Shown piece after piece: positions 28,520 to 38,011 of a DNA stretch of 64,000 bases. The stretch is from Pedococcus bigeumensis (lineage in GTDB: Bacteria > Actinomycetota > Actinomycetes > Actinomycetales > Dermatophilaceae): contig NZ_RCZM01000007.1 of assembly GCF_006438965.1 (NCBI RefSeq), positions 118,565 through 182,564 on the forward strand, given 5' to 3'. Positions within the stretch are counted from its first letter, which is position 1, and each line of letters begins with the position of its first letter. Made by a program: the position numbers and the translations under genes. Under the pieces are notes generated by a model. That model worked only from the letters and a program-made list of their open reading frames with translations. It did not search any database and was not told the origin of the DNA.

Positions 28520-29307
28520 AGCCCCTGCTCCCGCAACCACTTCAGGCACACGTCGGCGACCTCGGTCCACCCTGAGTCGATGACGAGCGAGTGACCACGA
28601 TCGGCGAAGGTCTTTAGCTCCGTCACGGCGGCGGAGTGCCGATACTGCTTGAAGGTCGAGCGGGTGACCGACTCGGGCACGGTGTGGTCCTGACCGCTCG
28701 CGATGAGCAGCAGGGGTCCGCGGCCCTCATTGTCGGTGGCGACCTTGGCCGGCGAGTGCGGGTCGAAGTTCGCGGCTGCCGCTTCGAAGAGGGGACGACC
28801 CGGCGCGGGGATCGTCCAGCGCTCGAAGAGCTGGTCCGACTCGTCGGAGGAGATGGCATTGCCGAACGCGAAGCGAAACTGCTGAGCATCCAGTGACACG
28901 GCGCGGTGCCTGTTGCCCGGGTTCTTGAACACGGGCAGCGTTGCGCGTAGTGCCGACAGCGGCACGGGGAGCACGCCCTTGATCTGCGCCGCGTCAATGG
29001 CGATTGCGGCGGTGGCGCGGTTCTGGCCCAGGAGCTTCTGGGCGATCATGCCACCGAAGGAGTGACCGATGAGGATGGGCTTCTCCGGCAGCTGGTCGAT
29101 GAGCTCCGCGAAGTGTGCGACGACGTCGTCTATCCCGTGGTCGCCGATGGCGTCGGGGTCGGCTCGGGAGGCATCGACCGTCGGACCGTCGCCCGGCCAG
29201 CCTGGGGCTTGGGCGTCGTATCCCTCGTCGTCAAACCGCGAGAGCCACGCTTCCCACGACGTGGCGTGCAGCCACAGTCCGTGGATGAAGAGAACAGGTG
29301 TTGCCAC
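28516..29307 (-). CDS. Alpha/beta hydrolase
   Basis: 263-residue cytoplasmic hydrolase. N-terminal LFIHGLWLHATSWEAW holds the oxyanion loop, the nucleophile elbow is IGHSFGGMIAQ, the acid lies in ASGQDHTVP, and the catalytic His in FADRGHSLVID. The GTG start at 29307 has GGAGGAACG upstream. It leads the operon with the SDR. Substrate unknown; small ester or lactone is plausible. Confidence 0.9.
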   Translation of the reverse strand: MATPVLFIHGLWLHATSWEAWLSRFDDEGYDAQAPGWPGDGPTVDASRADPDAIGDHGIDDVVAHFAELIDQLPEKPILIGHSFGGMIAQKLLGQNRATAAIAIDAAQIKGVLPVPLSALRATLPVFKNPGNRHRAVSLDAQQFRFAFGNAISSDESDQLFERWTIPAPGRPLFEAAAANFDPHSPAKVATDNEGRGPLLLIASGQDHTVPESVTRSTFKQYRHSAAVTELKTFADRGHSLVIDSGWTEVADVCLKWLREQGL

Positions 29308-29387
29308 AGTCGTTCCTCCTGAGTCGAGCCGGTGCCGGATGCAGCTCGGCGTGCCCCGACGCTAGGTCTACGTGGGAGGGGCTGGCT

Positions 29388-32255
29388 TCAGTCGGATGAC
29401 TGCGGATGGTTGAGCACGGCGTCGACCGCGGTCGCGCCGATGAGGATCTCGGCGAGCTGCTGGCGGCTGGTGATCCCGAGCTTCGGGAAGATCCGGTAGA
29501 GGTGGGAGCCGACGGTGCGGTGCGACAGGAACAGGCGTTGCGCGATCTCACGGTTCGACAGCCCCTGCGAGGCCAGCTGCGCGATCTGGGCTTCCTGCGG
29601 TGAGAGCTCCTCGAGGCTGTTGGGTGCTGGTTCCCACCCGCGCTCGCCGGTGGCCCGCAGCTCGTGGTCGGCGCGAAGGGCCCACGGTTTGGTCCCCAGC
29701 GCGTCGAAGGCAGTGCGTGCGGCCCTCAGGGGCTCCCGGGACTCGGTGACACGGCGCTGACGGCGCAACCACGAGCCGTAGGCGAGCTGGGTGCGGGCCT
29801 GATGCCAGGGGAACGGGGAGCCCGCCCCGGCCATCGCAGCCAGGAACAACCCTTCCGCGGTGTCGTCGTCGGACAGGACGGCCCGGGTGTACTCCAACGC
29901 GATTTCGGCACCGACGGCGCTCGAGCCCGCGGTGAGCTCCTCCACCGCGGCGAGCAGCGGCCGGGCGTGCTCGCGACGGTTGGTGCTCACGGCCGCCTCA
30001 GCCAGGTAGCTGATGGTCCAGAGTTGCTGCACCCGTTGGTGGGCGGGGTCGCTGGGCCGGAAGACGCGGACCAGCTCGCCGTACGCAGGCTCCGGCCGGT
30101 TGGAGCCGAGCTCCGCGATCCCCCTGGCCAGCTGTGCGCCGGCCAGCAGGGACGAGCTGGCGTTCGGCAGCTGCAGGGCGATCTGCTCGGCCTTGACGAG
30201 CGACCAGTGGCGTCCTTGCCAACGTCCGGCCACGGCGTCGATGACGGCCAGGGCGAGCCCGGCCGTGCCAGCCCAGACCTTCTGCCCCGTCTCGGTCGAG
30301 AGTCGCATTCCTTCGTCGGCGGATCGGCCCGCGTCGAAGACGCCGAGGTTGATCTCCGCCCACGCTCGGATGGCCAGCGCTTCGGCGAGCAGGCTTAGGC
30401 GGCCCTCGCCCCTCAGCTGGTTGATGGCCAAGGTGAGGAACGAGTCTGCTCGCACGAAGTCGCCCGAACAGAACGCCGCGATACCGAGGGGTGCCGCCAG
30501 CTCCAACCGACCGCCCAGGTCGACCGGCCAATGGTCGAGCTGCGCGAGGACCGCGGCACTCAGCTCGAGCGACTCCGCCAGACCGAACACCGCGAGGAGT
30601 CTCGGGTCGTCCGAGCGCAGTGGCACCTCGCGCGCGGCACCGATGATCTCGTGCCTGACCGACTCGCCGGGGTCCCGCCACCAGACCCTTCGGGCCGCGC
30701 CGAAGAGGAGCTGCATGGCGAGGTCGGTGTCGTCGTCGTCGTTCGCGGTCCTTGCGAGGCGGACGAGGTGACGCACGTCGGCGGGCTCGCTGGTGGCACC
30801 GTCGTGAAAGGCGCCTTCGAGCCAGGTCAGGCGGGATCGGTCACGGGGGCGCAGCGTCATGCGCAGCACTCGGGACTTGATCTGCTCGACGTGGCCGAAC
30901 CGACCGAGCTCGTATCCGAGCTCGGCGGCGCTCAGCAGCCGCGACGCCTGGTCCTGGGGGTCCGGGCTGAGCGCGGCCGAGCGCTCGAGCCGAGCCAGCG
31001 CCGTCGCGAACGCTCCGCGTCGGCGCGCGGAATCGGCAGCCCGTTCGAGCTCGGCCGCGATGGATTCGTCACGCCCGGACACGGCGCCTGCCCGGTGCCA
31101 CAGAGCCCGCTCGGGAAAGGCAGCCAGAGTCGTGGCAAGTGCAGCATGACCCTCCATGCGCCGCCCCTGCGTCATGGCTCGACGCACGGCTGACCCCATG
31201 AGGGGATGGCTGAGGGCGTAGGTCGATCCGTCGACGGTGAGCAGGCCGAGCTCTACGGCGCCGGAGACCGCGTCGACGCCCACGGTGGAGCCAGCCAGGA
31301 GGGAGGCGGCAGTGACCAGCTGCCTGATGTCGTCGCCGTCATCGAGCGCTGCGACGTCGACCACTGCCCGCGCCGCTGGGCCCAAGGTGTCTGCCCTCGC
31401 GGTGAAGGCCCGTTCGAGCCGGTCGGTCATGGGCAGGGCCCGGTCCAGCTCGCTCCAGGCGTAGGTTCCCGTCTGGAGCGCCTTGACGAACTCGACCAGG
31501 GCGAGCGGATTGCCACCAGACTCGGCAATGACGCGCTCGCGCAGGGGTGTCGCCAGCTCTGGGGACCGCGACCTCAGCAGGGTCTCGGCGGTCTCGGAGG
31601 ACAGACCTTCCAGCTCGATCCAGGTCATCGTCTGGTCATCGCCGAGAAGTGGTTCCTGGGAGCGCGACGTGCACAACAGGACCACGCGCTCGGGCTCGAT
31701 CCGCCTCGCGACGAAGGCGAGGGTGTCCAACGTCGGCTGGTCCATCCAGTGGAGGTCGTCGAGGCTGATCAGCACAGGCTTGTCGTTGGCCGTGCGCACG
31801 ATGAGCTCGAGGACTCCCAGTGAGGTGAAGAAGGGGTTGACCTCCTCGACCTCGACCGCCCCGAAGCAGGCGAGCAACGAGTCCCGCTGCCTGGGAGGCA
31901 GCTCGTCCACGGTGGCCAGGATCGGTGTGAGCAGCTGGTGCAGGTTTGCGTAGGGAAGGTGGGTCTCGCGCTGGCTGCCTCGCGCCGACAACACGGCAAA
32001 ACCCGCAGCGCGGGCCAGCTCACTGACATGCGCCTGCACCAAGGTCTTGCCCATGCCTGGTTCGCCGGTCAGCCCGACCGCGACCCCGTTGCGCTCCACC
32101 TGTTCCAGGACCCCCACCAGCTGGAGGATGACCTCGTCACGACCGAAGAGCTGCGTCTCGGTCGACATGGCCATGGGTTGAGCATGGGACCACCTGTGCA
32201 TTTCGTCCAGCCACAGGGGAGGTAGCGCGGGTCCGGCAGTCATGGGTTCAGTCAT
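29388..32255 (-). CDS. Large ATP-binding LuxR family regulator (LAL)
   Basis: 955-residue STAND-type regulator. Near the N-terminus LFGRDEVILQLVGVLE is followed by Walker A GEPGMGKT and Walker B-like LISLDDLHWMD. A long helical TPR-like region (about 350–880) precedes the C-terminal LuxR helix-turn-helix, LSPQEAQIAQLASQGLSNRE with HRTVGSHLYRIFPKLGI. ATG 32255 is chosen; TTG 32264 is possible. It lies between hydrolase genes on both sides and probably activates them in response to an unknown inducer. Confidence 0.92.
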   Translation of the reverse strand: MTEPMTAGPALPPLWLDEMHRWSHAQPMAMSTETQLFGRDEVILQLVGVLEQVERNGVAVGLTGEPGMGKTLVQAHVSELARAAGFAVLSARGSQRETHLPYANLHQLLTPILATVDELPPRQRDSLLACFGAVEVEEVNPFFTSLGVLELIVRTANDKPVLISLDDLHWMDQPTLDTLAFVARRIEPERVVLLCTSRSQEPLLGDDQTMTWIELEGLSSETAETLLRSRSPELATPLRERVIAESGGNPLALVEFVKALQTGTYAWSELDRALPMTDRLERAFTARADTLGPAARAVVDVAALDDGDDIRQLVTAASLLAGSTVGVDAVSGAVELGLLTVDGSTYALSHPLMGSAVRRAMTQGRRMEGHAALATTLAAFPERALWHRAGAVSGRDESIAAELERAADSARRRGAFATALARLERSAALSPDPQDQASRLLSAAELGYELGRFGHVEQIKSRVLRMTLRPRDRSRLTWLEGAFHDGATSEPADVRHLVRLARTANDDDDTDLAMQLLFGAARRVWWRDPGESVRHEIIGAAREVPLRSDDPRLLAVFGLAESLELSAAVLAQLDHWPVDLGGRLELAAPLGIAAFCSGDFVRADSFLTLAINQLRGEGRLSLLAEALAIRAWAEINLGVFDAGRSADEGMRLSTETGQKVWAGTAGLALAVIDAVAGRWQGRHWSLVKAEQIALQLPNASSSLLAGAQLARGIAELGSNRPEPAYGELVRVFRPSDPAHQRVQQLWTISYLAEAAVSTNRREHARPLLAAVEELTAGSSAVGAEIALEYTRAVLSDDDTAEGLFLAAMAGAGSPFPWHQARTQLAYGSWLRRQRRVTESREPLRAARTAFDALGTKPWALRADHELRATGERGWEPAPNSLEELSPQEAQIAQLASQGLSNREIAQRLFLSHRTVGSHLYRIFPKLGITSRQQLAEILIGATAVDAVLNHPQSSD

Positions 32256-32345
32256 CGTGCGCAAGCCGGGGACTGCGCGTCAGGCGAGTCTGGGAGCTGT
32301 GCGCCGGATACGCCCGGCGCGCCAGCCCACATCCAGGAGACAACG

Positions 32346-33083
32346 ATGGCCAACCAGCCCACGATCGCATTCGTCCACGGCGCCTTTGCCGACTCGAGCG
32401 GCTGGTCCCAGACCATGACGGCTCTAGACACCGCAGGCCTGCGTGTCATCGCCATCCCCAACCAGCTGCGCGACCTCGCGTCTGATGCGGGTCAGGTCCG
32501 CAGCGTGCTCGACACCATCGACGGGCCCGTGGTCCTCGTGGGTCACTCGTACGGCGGTGCGGTCGTCGGCGAGGCCGCACGCGGATCCTCGAACGTGCGG
32601 GCGCTTGTCTTCGTCGCGGCATACCTGCTCGAGCACGGAGAGAGCATCGCGACAGTGCTGGACCCGTCAAGGTTCCCGGGCGGTGAGCTCGGGCCTGACA
32701 CCACCCTCGGGCGCCCGTTCAGCCTTCCCGGTTCCGGGGACGAGGTGGACACCGACCTGTTCATCCGGGTCGATGACTTCGCGAGGGTCTTTGCCGCAGA
32801 CCTGCCCTTCGACGTGGCGTGGGTGATGGCCAGGTCACAGCGACCGCTGGCGGTGAGCGCCTTCACCGGTGCGGCGGGGTCGGACCCCGCTTGGCGCCAC
32901 CTGCCGTCCTGGGCCCTGGTGGCCGAGCAGGACAAGGCGATCCCGCCGGCTGGCCAGCGGTGGATGGCCGAACGAGCAGGATCGACGATCGGCACGATCG
33001 CCTCCTCGCACGCCCTCATGGTCTCGCAGCCGGAGGCGGTCACGGCGACCATCCTGGAGGCCGTGGCGTCCCTGTCCGCCTAG
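32346..33083 (+). CDS. Alpha/beta hydrolase
   Basis: 245-residue cytoplasmic hydrolase with FVHGAFADSSGWSQ, nucleophile elbow GHSYGGAVV and a C-terminal SSHALMVSQPEAV carrying the likely catalytic His. CAGGAGACAACG precedes ATG 32346. It is divergent from the LAL regulator with a 90-base gap, where the promoter control site should be. Closely related to the secreted hydrolase at 26730. Confidence 0.91.
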   Translation: MANQPTIAFVHGAFADSSGWSQTMTALDTAGLRVIAIPNQLRDLASDAGQVRSVLDTIDGPVVLVGHSYGGAVVGEAARGSSNVRALVFVAAYLLEHGESIATVLDPSRFPGGELGPDTTLGRPFSLPGSGDEVDTDLFIRVDDFARVFAADLPFDVAWVMARSQRPLAVSAFTGAAGSDPAWRHLPSWALVAEQDKAIPPAGQRWMAERAGSTIGTIASSHALMVSQPEAVTATILEAVASLSA

Positions 33084-33282
33084 CCCCTGGCGCGCCCTTG
33101 GCATGTGCATCGCCTGCGACCGCCATTGGCCTCCGGAAGCCCTGACTACGCCTTCCAGCTCCACCCCGAACAACTGACTGGCCGTGGAGGATTGCACGCC
33201 AAGGGGCCATTTCGCTGGCGACACGCTAATGCGCAGGATAGACGCACGTTCAAGTCCGCCCTTGAGGTCGGCTCGGCGGGTA

Positions 33283-34599
33283 TCAGGTGCGCATCGCGCG
33301 CAGGAGCAGCACCACGCCGCGCGCCGTGTCGAGGTTGGCCGCGACGGCGACGACCGCCAGCCCCCATAGAGGTAGGCCGCTGATCGCCGCCAGTGCGAAG
33401 ACCAGCAGCCGGACCTCGCGCCGGAAGAGCAACCGCACCTCGGTGTCTCGGCCCACCGCGTGGATGTAGGAGATCAGCAGGCAGCCGCACCCGGCGGCGA
33501 ACGCCCAGGCCCAGGCGGTCTCGGCGTGGCCGGCGCCGATGACCAGGCCGACCACGACGGCGAGGTCGGCATAGCGGTCCAGTAGCGTGTCCAGCGCGGC
33601 GCCGCGGCGCGAGGCCCGGCCGCTTACTCGCGCGAGCTCGCCGTCGACGCCGTCGAGGGCGGAGCCGAGCAGGACGCCGAGGCCGCCCACGGCCATGGCC
33701 CACCGGTCGCCGACCGCGATCAGGCCGGACGCGAGGAGCGTGGTGGCGAAGGCCAGCAACGTGGCCACATGCGGGCTGAGTCCGGTCCGCAGCAGTTGGC
33801 GGGTCAGGGGTCCCGAGATCCGCCGGTTGACGGTTCGGGCGATGATCTGGTCAGTCGGCTTGGGCCCGTACCGATGCCACATCACCCGCTCCAGGGCCCG
33901 CACTCCATCGGGTGTGTCGACGGCCGCCCAGAGCCCGGTGAAGTCGCAGGTGGTCATCTCGAATCCGTCGTCGAGCATCCGCCGCCGCACGGCGGCCCAC
34001 GGCATCGCCGGTGCGTCGGCGATCACGGCCGTGACGTCGGCGACGTGGACGCAGCTGAGGCCGGCGTCGATCGCGGCGTACTCCTTCAGGTCGGCTGCCA
34101 GTTCGAGCAGTCGGCCGTCGGCCTCGGTCCGCACCCGGACGGGGGCCACCCCTCCCAGGCCACCCACCTGGCGCTGGGGGTCACGGTCGACGGCCAGCAC
34201 GTTGCGACCCGGTGCGGCCATCAGCCGCCGTACGTCGTCGGCTTCGAACACGTGGTCGCCCATGACGACCAGGCACCGGTCCTCGTCGACCTGCTGGAGG
34301 CCAGCCAGCACCGAGGTCGACGTGCCCTGCTGCTAGTCTGGGTTGGCTACCAGTTCGACCGGGAGGCCGTGGGAGTAGATGGTCGCCGCCACGTCCTCGC
34401 TCCGGTAGCCGGCCACCACCACGATGTGGCTCACTCCTGCCTCGCACAGAACCTTGACTGTGCGGTCGAGCAGAGTCACGCCGCCCACCCGCCGCAGCAC
34501 TGTCGGCTGGAGTGAGCCGGACCGGTTCCTCGACTCCGCGGTGATCACGACCGCGCTCGTCGCCCGTGGCTGGGGATCGGTCTCCGGGCGCGGTTGCAT
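33283..34599 (-). pseudogene. Bifunctional nucleotidyltransferase/CDP-alcohol phosphatidyltransferase with in-frame amber
   Basis: One frame encodes a two-domain protein of about 438 codons, interrupted by TAG at 34333–34335. Before it: VVITAESRNRSGS ... IVVVAGYRSEDVAATIY ... ELVANPD. After it: QQGTSTSVLAGLQQVDEDRCLVVMGDHVFEAD and so on. The C-terminal half is a membrane CDP-alcohol phosphatidyltransferase with the full DGxxAR(x8)GxxxDxxxD motif (DGELAR...GAALDTLLD). The layout resembles IPCT/DIPPS-type enzymes for inositol phosphodiesters. The nucleotidyltransferase GxG-type loop is also degenerate. Likely inactive as a whole; a GTG near 34311 could start the distal part. Confidence 0.75.
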
Positions 34600-35398
34600 G
34601 GCTCGCAGTATGCATCAGCACGCTGGTGCGCGCGCCGGGGCACGGGTGCGGGGAGATCCCCACCTCTGAAGCCCTAGCCGAGACGCCGTAAGGGATCGCT
34701 GCTGCGCAAATGCGCAGCGTCCTTGTGGCATGCTGAGGCGGCGGAATGACTCACATCTGCGCTCTCCAGCGCGTGATCAAACCGAGTCTGCGGATGAGCG
34801 GATTTGGCGCGGTGGCTCGTCATCGGCGAGTGGCAGTGCTTCACGCATGAACGGCAGCTAGCGACAGCGTGGTCAAGGCTCCACGGCCAAAATGGTGGCG
34901 CGCGCCGACCCATGGCACCCGGCTGGTCTTGTTGGCCCGGACATCCGGGACGCCGACCCGTGGACCAGGCGCGACTCCGTCAGTTGGATGACACTCAACA
35001 CTGACCAAGGGCTGATCCGCAGTCTGCCGCGGACTGTCAACGTCAGTTTCATCAACTCGCAGGGTGTTGATCGATAGGAGCCCCCGACATGAGCAACTAC
35101 ATTGCGCGGCATCGTCGCCCTCGCCTTGCTTGGCGCCCTCGCCGCTCGCCGCGGCTGACCGCGATGCACCAGCAGGTGACGATAGACGCCCCTGGCCCAG
35201 CAAGCTTGTTCGCGCCGGCAACCGCGGCGCGGACGGGATCCGCGTAGCCAAGTGGATCACCTTTCCTCGTGCTCTCCGGCCAGAGGACCGTTACGCCGCG
35301 GTATGAGGCAAGTGCCGACCGCCACCCGACCCGGCGCAATGGCTCTACTCTTGACGGCTTGGGGGTTGGGACCTCCCGCGGCTGGGTAATGGGTGGGA
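34600..35398. other. Mostly non-coding stretch with a small inverted repeat and one weak small ORF
   Basis: No convincing gene. A perfect 8-base-arm inverted repeat (GCTGCGCAAATGCGCAGC) lies at 34701–34718. At 35089 an ATG with AGGAG upstream opens a 52-codon frame starting MSNYIARHRRPRLAW; after the sixth codon a different frame reads GIVALALLGALAARRG then stop, which looks like the membrane helix of a tiny protein. This may be a broken small membrane-protein gene. Confidence 0.5.
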
Positions 35399-36028
35399 AT
35401 GACACTCACGGATTCGTATGCCCTACCCGATGCGGTCCCGTCACGCGGCGAAGACGACGACATGGTCGTCCGTGCGATGTACCGCATCGAGTCGTCGGCG
35501 GCTCTGGAGCGACTCAGTCGTGCGCTCGAGTTTGCGTCGAGGCCTCTCGCCGGGGAGCCCACTCGCTCGCTTCTGCTGGGCGCGGGTACGGGTCACGCAC
35601 TTCACCCCTTCATGACGGACGTTCCCATCGGACTCTGGTCCTCGGCGGTGCTGCTCGATGTACGCGGCAGGCGAGCTGACCGCCCCGCTGCGCGCCTGTT
35701 GCTGGCGGCGGGCCTCGTCTCTGTGCTGCCCACCGTCGCCACGGGCTTGGCCGAGTGGCGTCAGCTGAACCGGCCGGAGAACCGTGTGGGCGCCCTACAC
35801 GCGGCGCTCAACCTCGGGGCTGTGGCCCTGTATGCCGTTTCCCTGGGTCTGCGACGTCGCGGCCAGCACGGCTCGGGGATTGCCGCCAGCATGGCGGCCA
35901 CCGTCGTCGCCAGCGGCGCGGGATATCTCGGTGGTCACCTCGCGATCGCGAGGAAGGCCGGAACCCGGCACCCGGCATACGAAACTGACGCGGTGGGGCC
36001 GAGTCTCGGCCGACCGGATCCCCGGTGA
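35399..36028 (+). CDS. DUF2231-like membrane protein
   Basis: 209-residue membrane protein. HALHPFMTDVPIGLWSSAVLLD, a ladder of hydrophobic segments (about residues 75–90, 100–118, 128–150, 163–183) and GGHLAIARK resemble DUF2231, a family of putative heme-linked or redox membrane proteins. ATG 35399 is near a weak ribosome site; GTG 35393 and ATG 35462 are alternatives. Not clearly in an operon. Confidence 0.72.
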   Translation: MTLTDSYALPDAVPSRGEDDDMVVRAMYRIESSAALERLSRALEFASRPLAGEPTRSLLLGAGTGHALHPFMTDVPIGLWSSAVLLDVRGRRADRPAARLLLAAGLVSVLPTVATGLAEWRQLNRPENRVGALHAALNLGAVALYAVSLGLRRRGQHGSGIAASMAATVVASGAGYLGGHLAIARKAGTRHPAYETDAVGPSLGRPDPR

Positions 36029-36167
36029 ATACCCACCGGCGGCAGGCGTCGGAGCAGGACATGCCGAATGAAGGTTCTCGCGATGCACCCGTGCGGACTG
36101 TTCACCTGGAACGCCGCCCGGCTACGCACTCAGTCAGCGCGAGCGAGCGAGCAAGCGAGCGACGCGG

Positions 36168-36623
36168 TCAGGTCCCAGAGCGCATGGCGGCCAGTGCCTG
36201 TTCCTTGGCGGCCGTGAAGCGGTCCCCCAGGTCTGATAGCTGTTGGTTGGACGCGCTCTTGGCGAAGGCGGGCAGGATCTGCTGTTCCTCTTCTTCGACG
36301 TGGTGGCGCACTTCGCCGATCATGGCCGCGATGAGCCCGTCCACGCCCGGTGCCTCGGGGTCCGCATCCAAGAGCTGCTGCAGCGTGTGCTCCACGTGGT
36401 GGTGTTCGGCGAGACCGTCGTCCACGTCCGAGCCTTCATCCGGCACGGTCGTCTTGATGGCGGGGTACACCACCTGTTCCTCAGCTTTGGAATGAGGGAT
36501 CAGCAGTTCGGCGACCTGCTGGAGCAAGCCGGGTATGGCGCCGGGCTCGGCCTTCTCCAGTTTCTTGAACACCGACTCCAGTGTCTTGTGATCGTCCTTG
36601 ATGAGGGTGATGACACCAGGCAT
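36168..36623 (-). CDS. Hemerythrin HHE-domain protein
   Basis: 151-residue four-helix-bundle protein with the di-iron ligands of the HHE cation-binding family: DDHKTLES, IPHSKAEEQVVYP, GLAEHHHVEHTLQQL and EVRHHVEEEEQQILP. Members bind oxygen or iron in stress responses. The start is ATG 36623; upstream frame extension lacks homology. It stands alone. Confidence 0.92.
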   Translation of the reverse strand: MPGVITLIKDDHKTLESVFKKLEKAEPGAIPGLLQQVAELLIPHSKAEEQVVYPAIKTTVPDEGSDVDDGLAEHHHVEHTLQQLLDADPEAPGVDGLIAAMIGEVRHHVEEEEQQILPAFAKSASNQQLSDLGDRFTAAKEQALAAMRSGT

Positions 36624-36804
36624 GAGAACTCCATCCGTCGAGGCGGCCTGCCATGAGCTTGCCCTCGCCACATACCCAGTTGCGCGGCAGCTACACCCAA
36701 GCCTCCGGAATCGGCGGACGAGTTGGGGATTGACGAGCACCTCCAGCGGGTGGGGAAGGCCTATCTGCACCCGTCGGCGGGCGCCCTTCTGAAAGAGGTC
36801 TCGT

Positions 36805-37048
36805 GTGGCTGACACTGAGACGGCCATCCTCGACTTCGAGCGAGGATGTTCGAACGAGAATGGTGGTGCCATCCCAGTGCCAGGGACCAGGACGTCTCGC
36901 AACGTTGGGCATGAGCGTCTCTGAGTACCGGCGTCGCCTGATCGCGATCGCCGTGCGTCCGGAGGCGATGGCTTACGACCCGCTGACGGTGCGACGCATT
37001 CGCAGACGGCTCGTCCCCTCGAGCCGCGCGCAGGTCGTCGGTAGGTGA
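36805..37048 (+). pseudogene. DUF3263-like gene broken into three frames
   Basis: From GTG 36805 the sequence reads VADTETAILDFERG. In the next frame it continues FEREWWCHPSARDQDVSQRW, and in a third frame GMSVSEYRRRLIAIAVRPEA with DPLTVRRIRRRLVPSS to the stop at 37048. Joined, this matches the actinobacterial DUF3263 pattern (AILxFERxWWK...EQ...FGMS..RYY...L..RPEAL.HDPL.V.RLRR). TTCGAGCGA and TTCGAACGA, 14 bases apart, suggest a small duplication at the first break. AGAGG precedes the GTG. Confidence 0.66.
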
Positions 37049-37170
37049 CCAGACGCGTCAGCCTCGCGCCGTCAGATGAATGGGTCAGGTCGAGCGACGC
37101 AAACGGATCGCCGCCTCCGCGGGCCCCTGCTCGGGGTCGCATTTTGTCCGGTTGCGGGCGGAGCCCGAAG

Positions 37171-37812
37171 TCACGATGAAGAGACTGGGAGACTGCTTGC
37201 ACCATCGCTGGGTTCGAGGGCCATGACGATGTCGAGCAGACTGCGGACCGGCTCCTCCCGGCTGAAGGCCGGGTCGCAGAGGCCGGCCACGATGCGGTGG
37301 GCCACCTCTGCGAGCTTGATGTTGTGCCGGCTCGAGTAAGCCCGGAGCAGCTCGAAGGCGCCGTCCTCCTCGACGCCGAAGGTCAGCATCAACGCCCCTT
37401 TGGCCTGCTCTATGGCTGCCCGATGCTCCGCGGAGGCTGCCACCGCGGCCCTGGCGGTCTCGCGGATGGGTTCGGTGAGGTCGACGACGAAACCAGTGAG
37501 CCGCTTGACCTTTCCACCGACGGCCTCGCTCTCCCCGACGAAGATCACGCGACGGACATGACCATCACTGCGAACGAGGCTGTAGACACACGAATAGGGG
37601 CCGGGGTGGTCGAGGTGGTGCTGGAATCTGGCGATCATGACCGGACGGTCTTCTTCGACCATGTGATCCAGGATGAGATCGGTGGTGGGCTCCTCGTCAG
37701 GTGCCAGGTCGTGGAGTTCGCGCAGGCCTTGGGACCAGGTCCAGCGGCCACTCTCGGCCTCGTACTCGAACGACATCGCCTGACCGTCGCTGTGCGCATC
37801 GTCGCGGGTCAC
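37171..37812 (-). CDS. PAS–ANTAR domain regulator
   Basis: 213-residue putative RNA-binding antiterminator. The N-terminal half is PAS-like (WTWSQGLRELHDLAPDEEPTTD ... FVVDLTEP). The C-terminal ANTAR segment (about 130–190) reads HRAAIEQAKGALMLTFGVEEDGAFELLRAYSSRHNIKLAEVAHRIV in pattern. Such proteins bind paired hexaloop hairpins in mRNA leaders. The GTG 37812 start is inferred from the frame. It is divergent from the GAF–ANTAR gene at 38012. Confidence 0.88.
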   Translation of the reverse strand: MTRDDAHSDGQAMSFEYEAESGRWTWSQGLRELHDLAPDEEPTTDLILDHMVEEDRPVMIARFQHHLDHPGPYSCVYSLVRSDGHVRRVIFVGESEAVGGKVKRLTGFVVDLTEPIRETARAAVAASAEHRAAIEQAKGALMLTFGVEEDGAFELLRAYSSRHNIKLAEVAHRIVAGLCDPAFSREEPVRSLLDIVMALEPSDGASSLPVSSS

Positions 37813-38011
37813 CGGCTACCTCCTACATGACGACCCTGAGGGATCTCCCAAGCGGGAAGGCCACTTCTCGACCAAGCACAAGAATACGACGTGGATTCTG
37901 CCGGCGCTATGGTCGCGAACCGGGTGGCCGGGTGCGTTGCATAGGCGACTCAGGATCGGGTAAAGGTGGGGGCACACGGTTAGCACGGTTAGAGCGGAGG
38001 TCAGCGAGATC

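Noticed and set aside
34841..35260. Minus-strand 139-codon frame in the gap before the DUF2231-like gene
   Set aside because: No ribosome site or homology; overlaps the better-looking small ORF at 35089.
36137..36162. GCGA-type simple repeat
   Set aside because: Short and imperfect; no sign of function beyond high-GC simple sequence.
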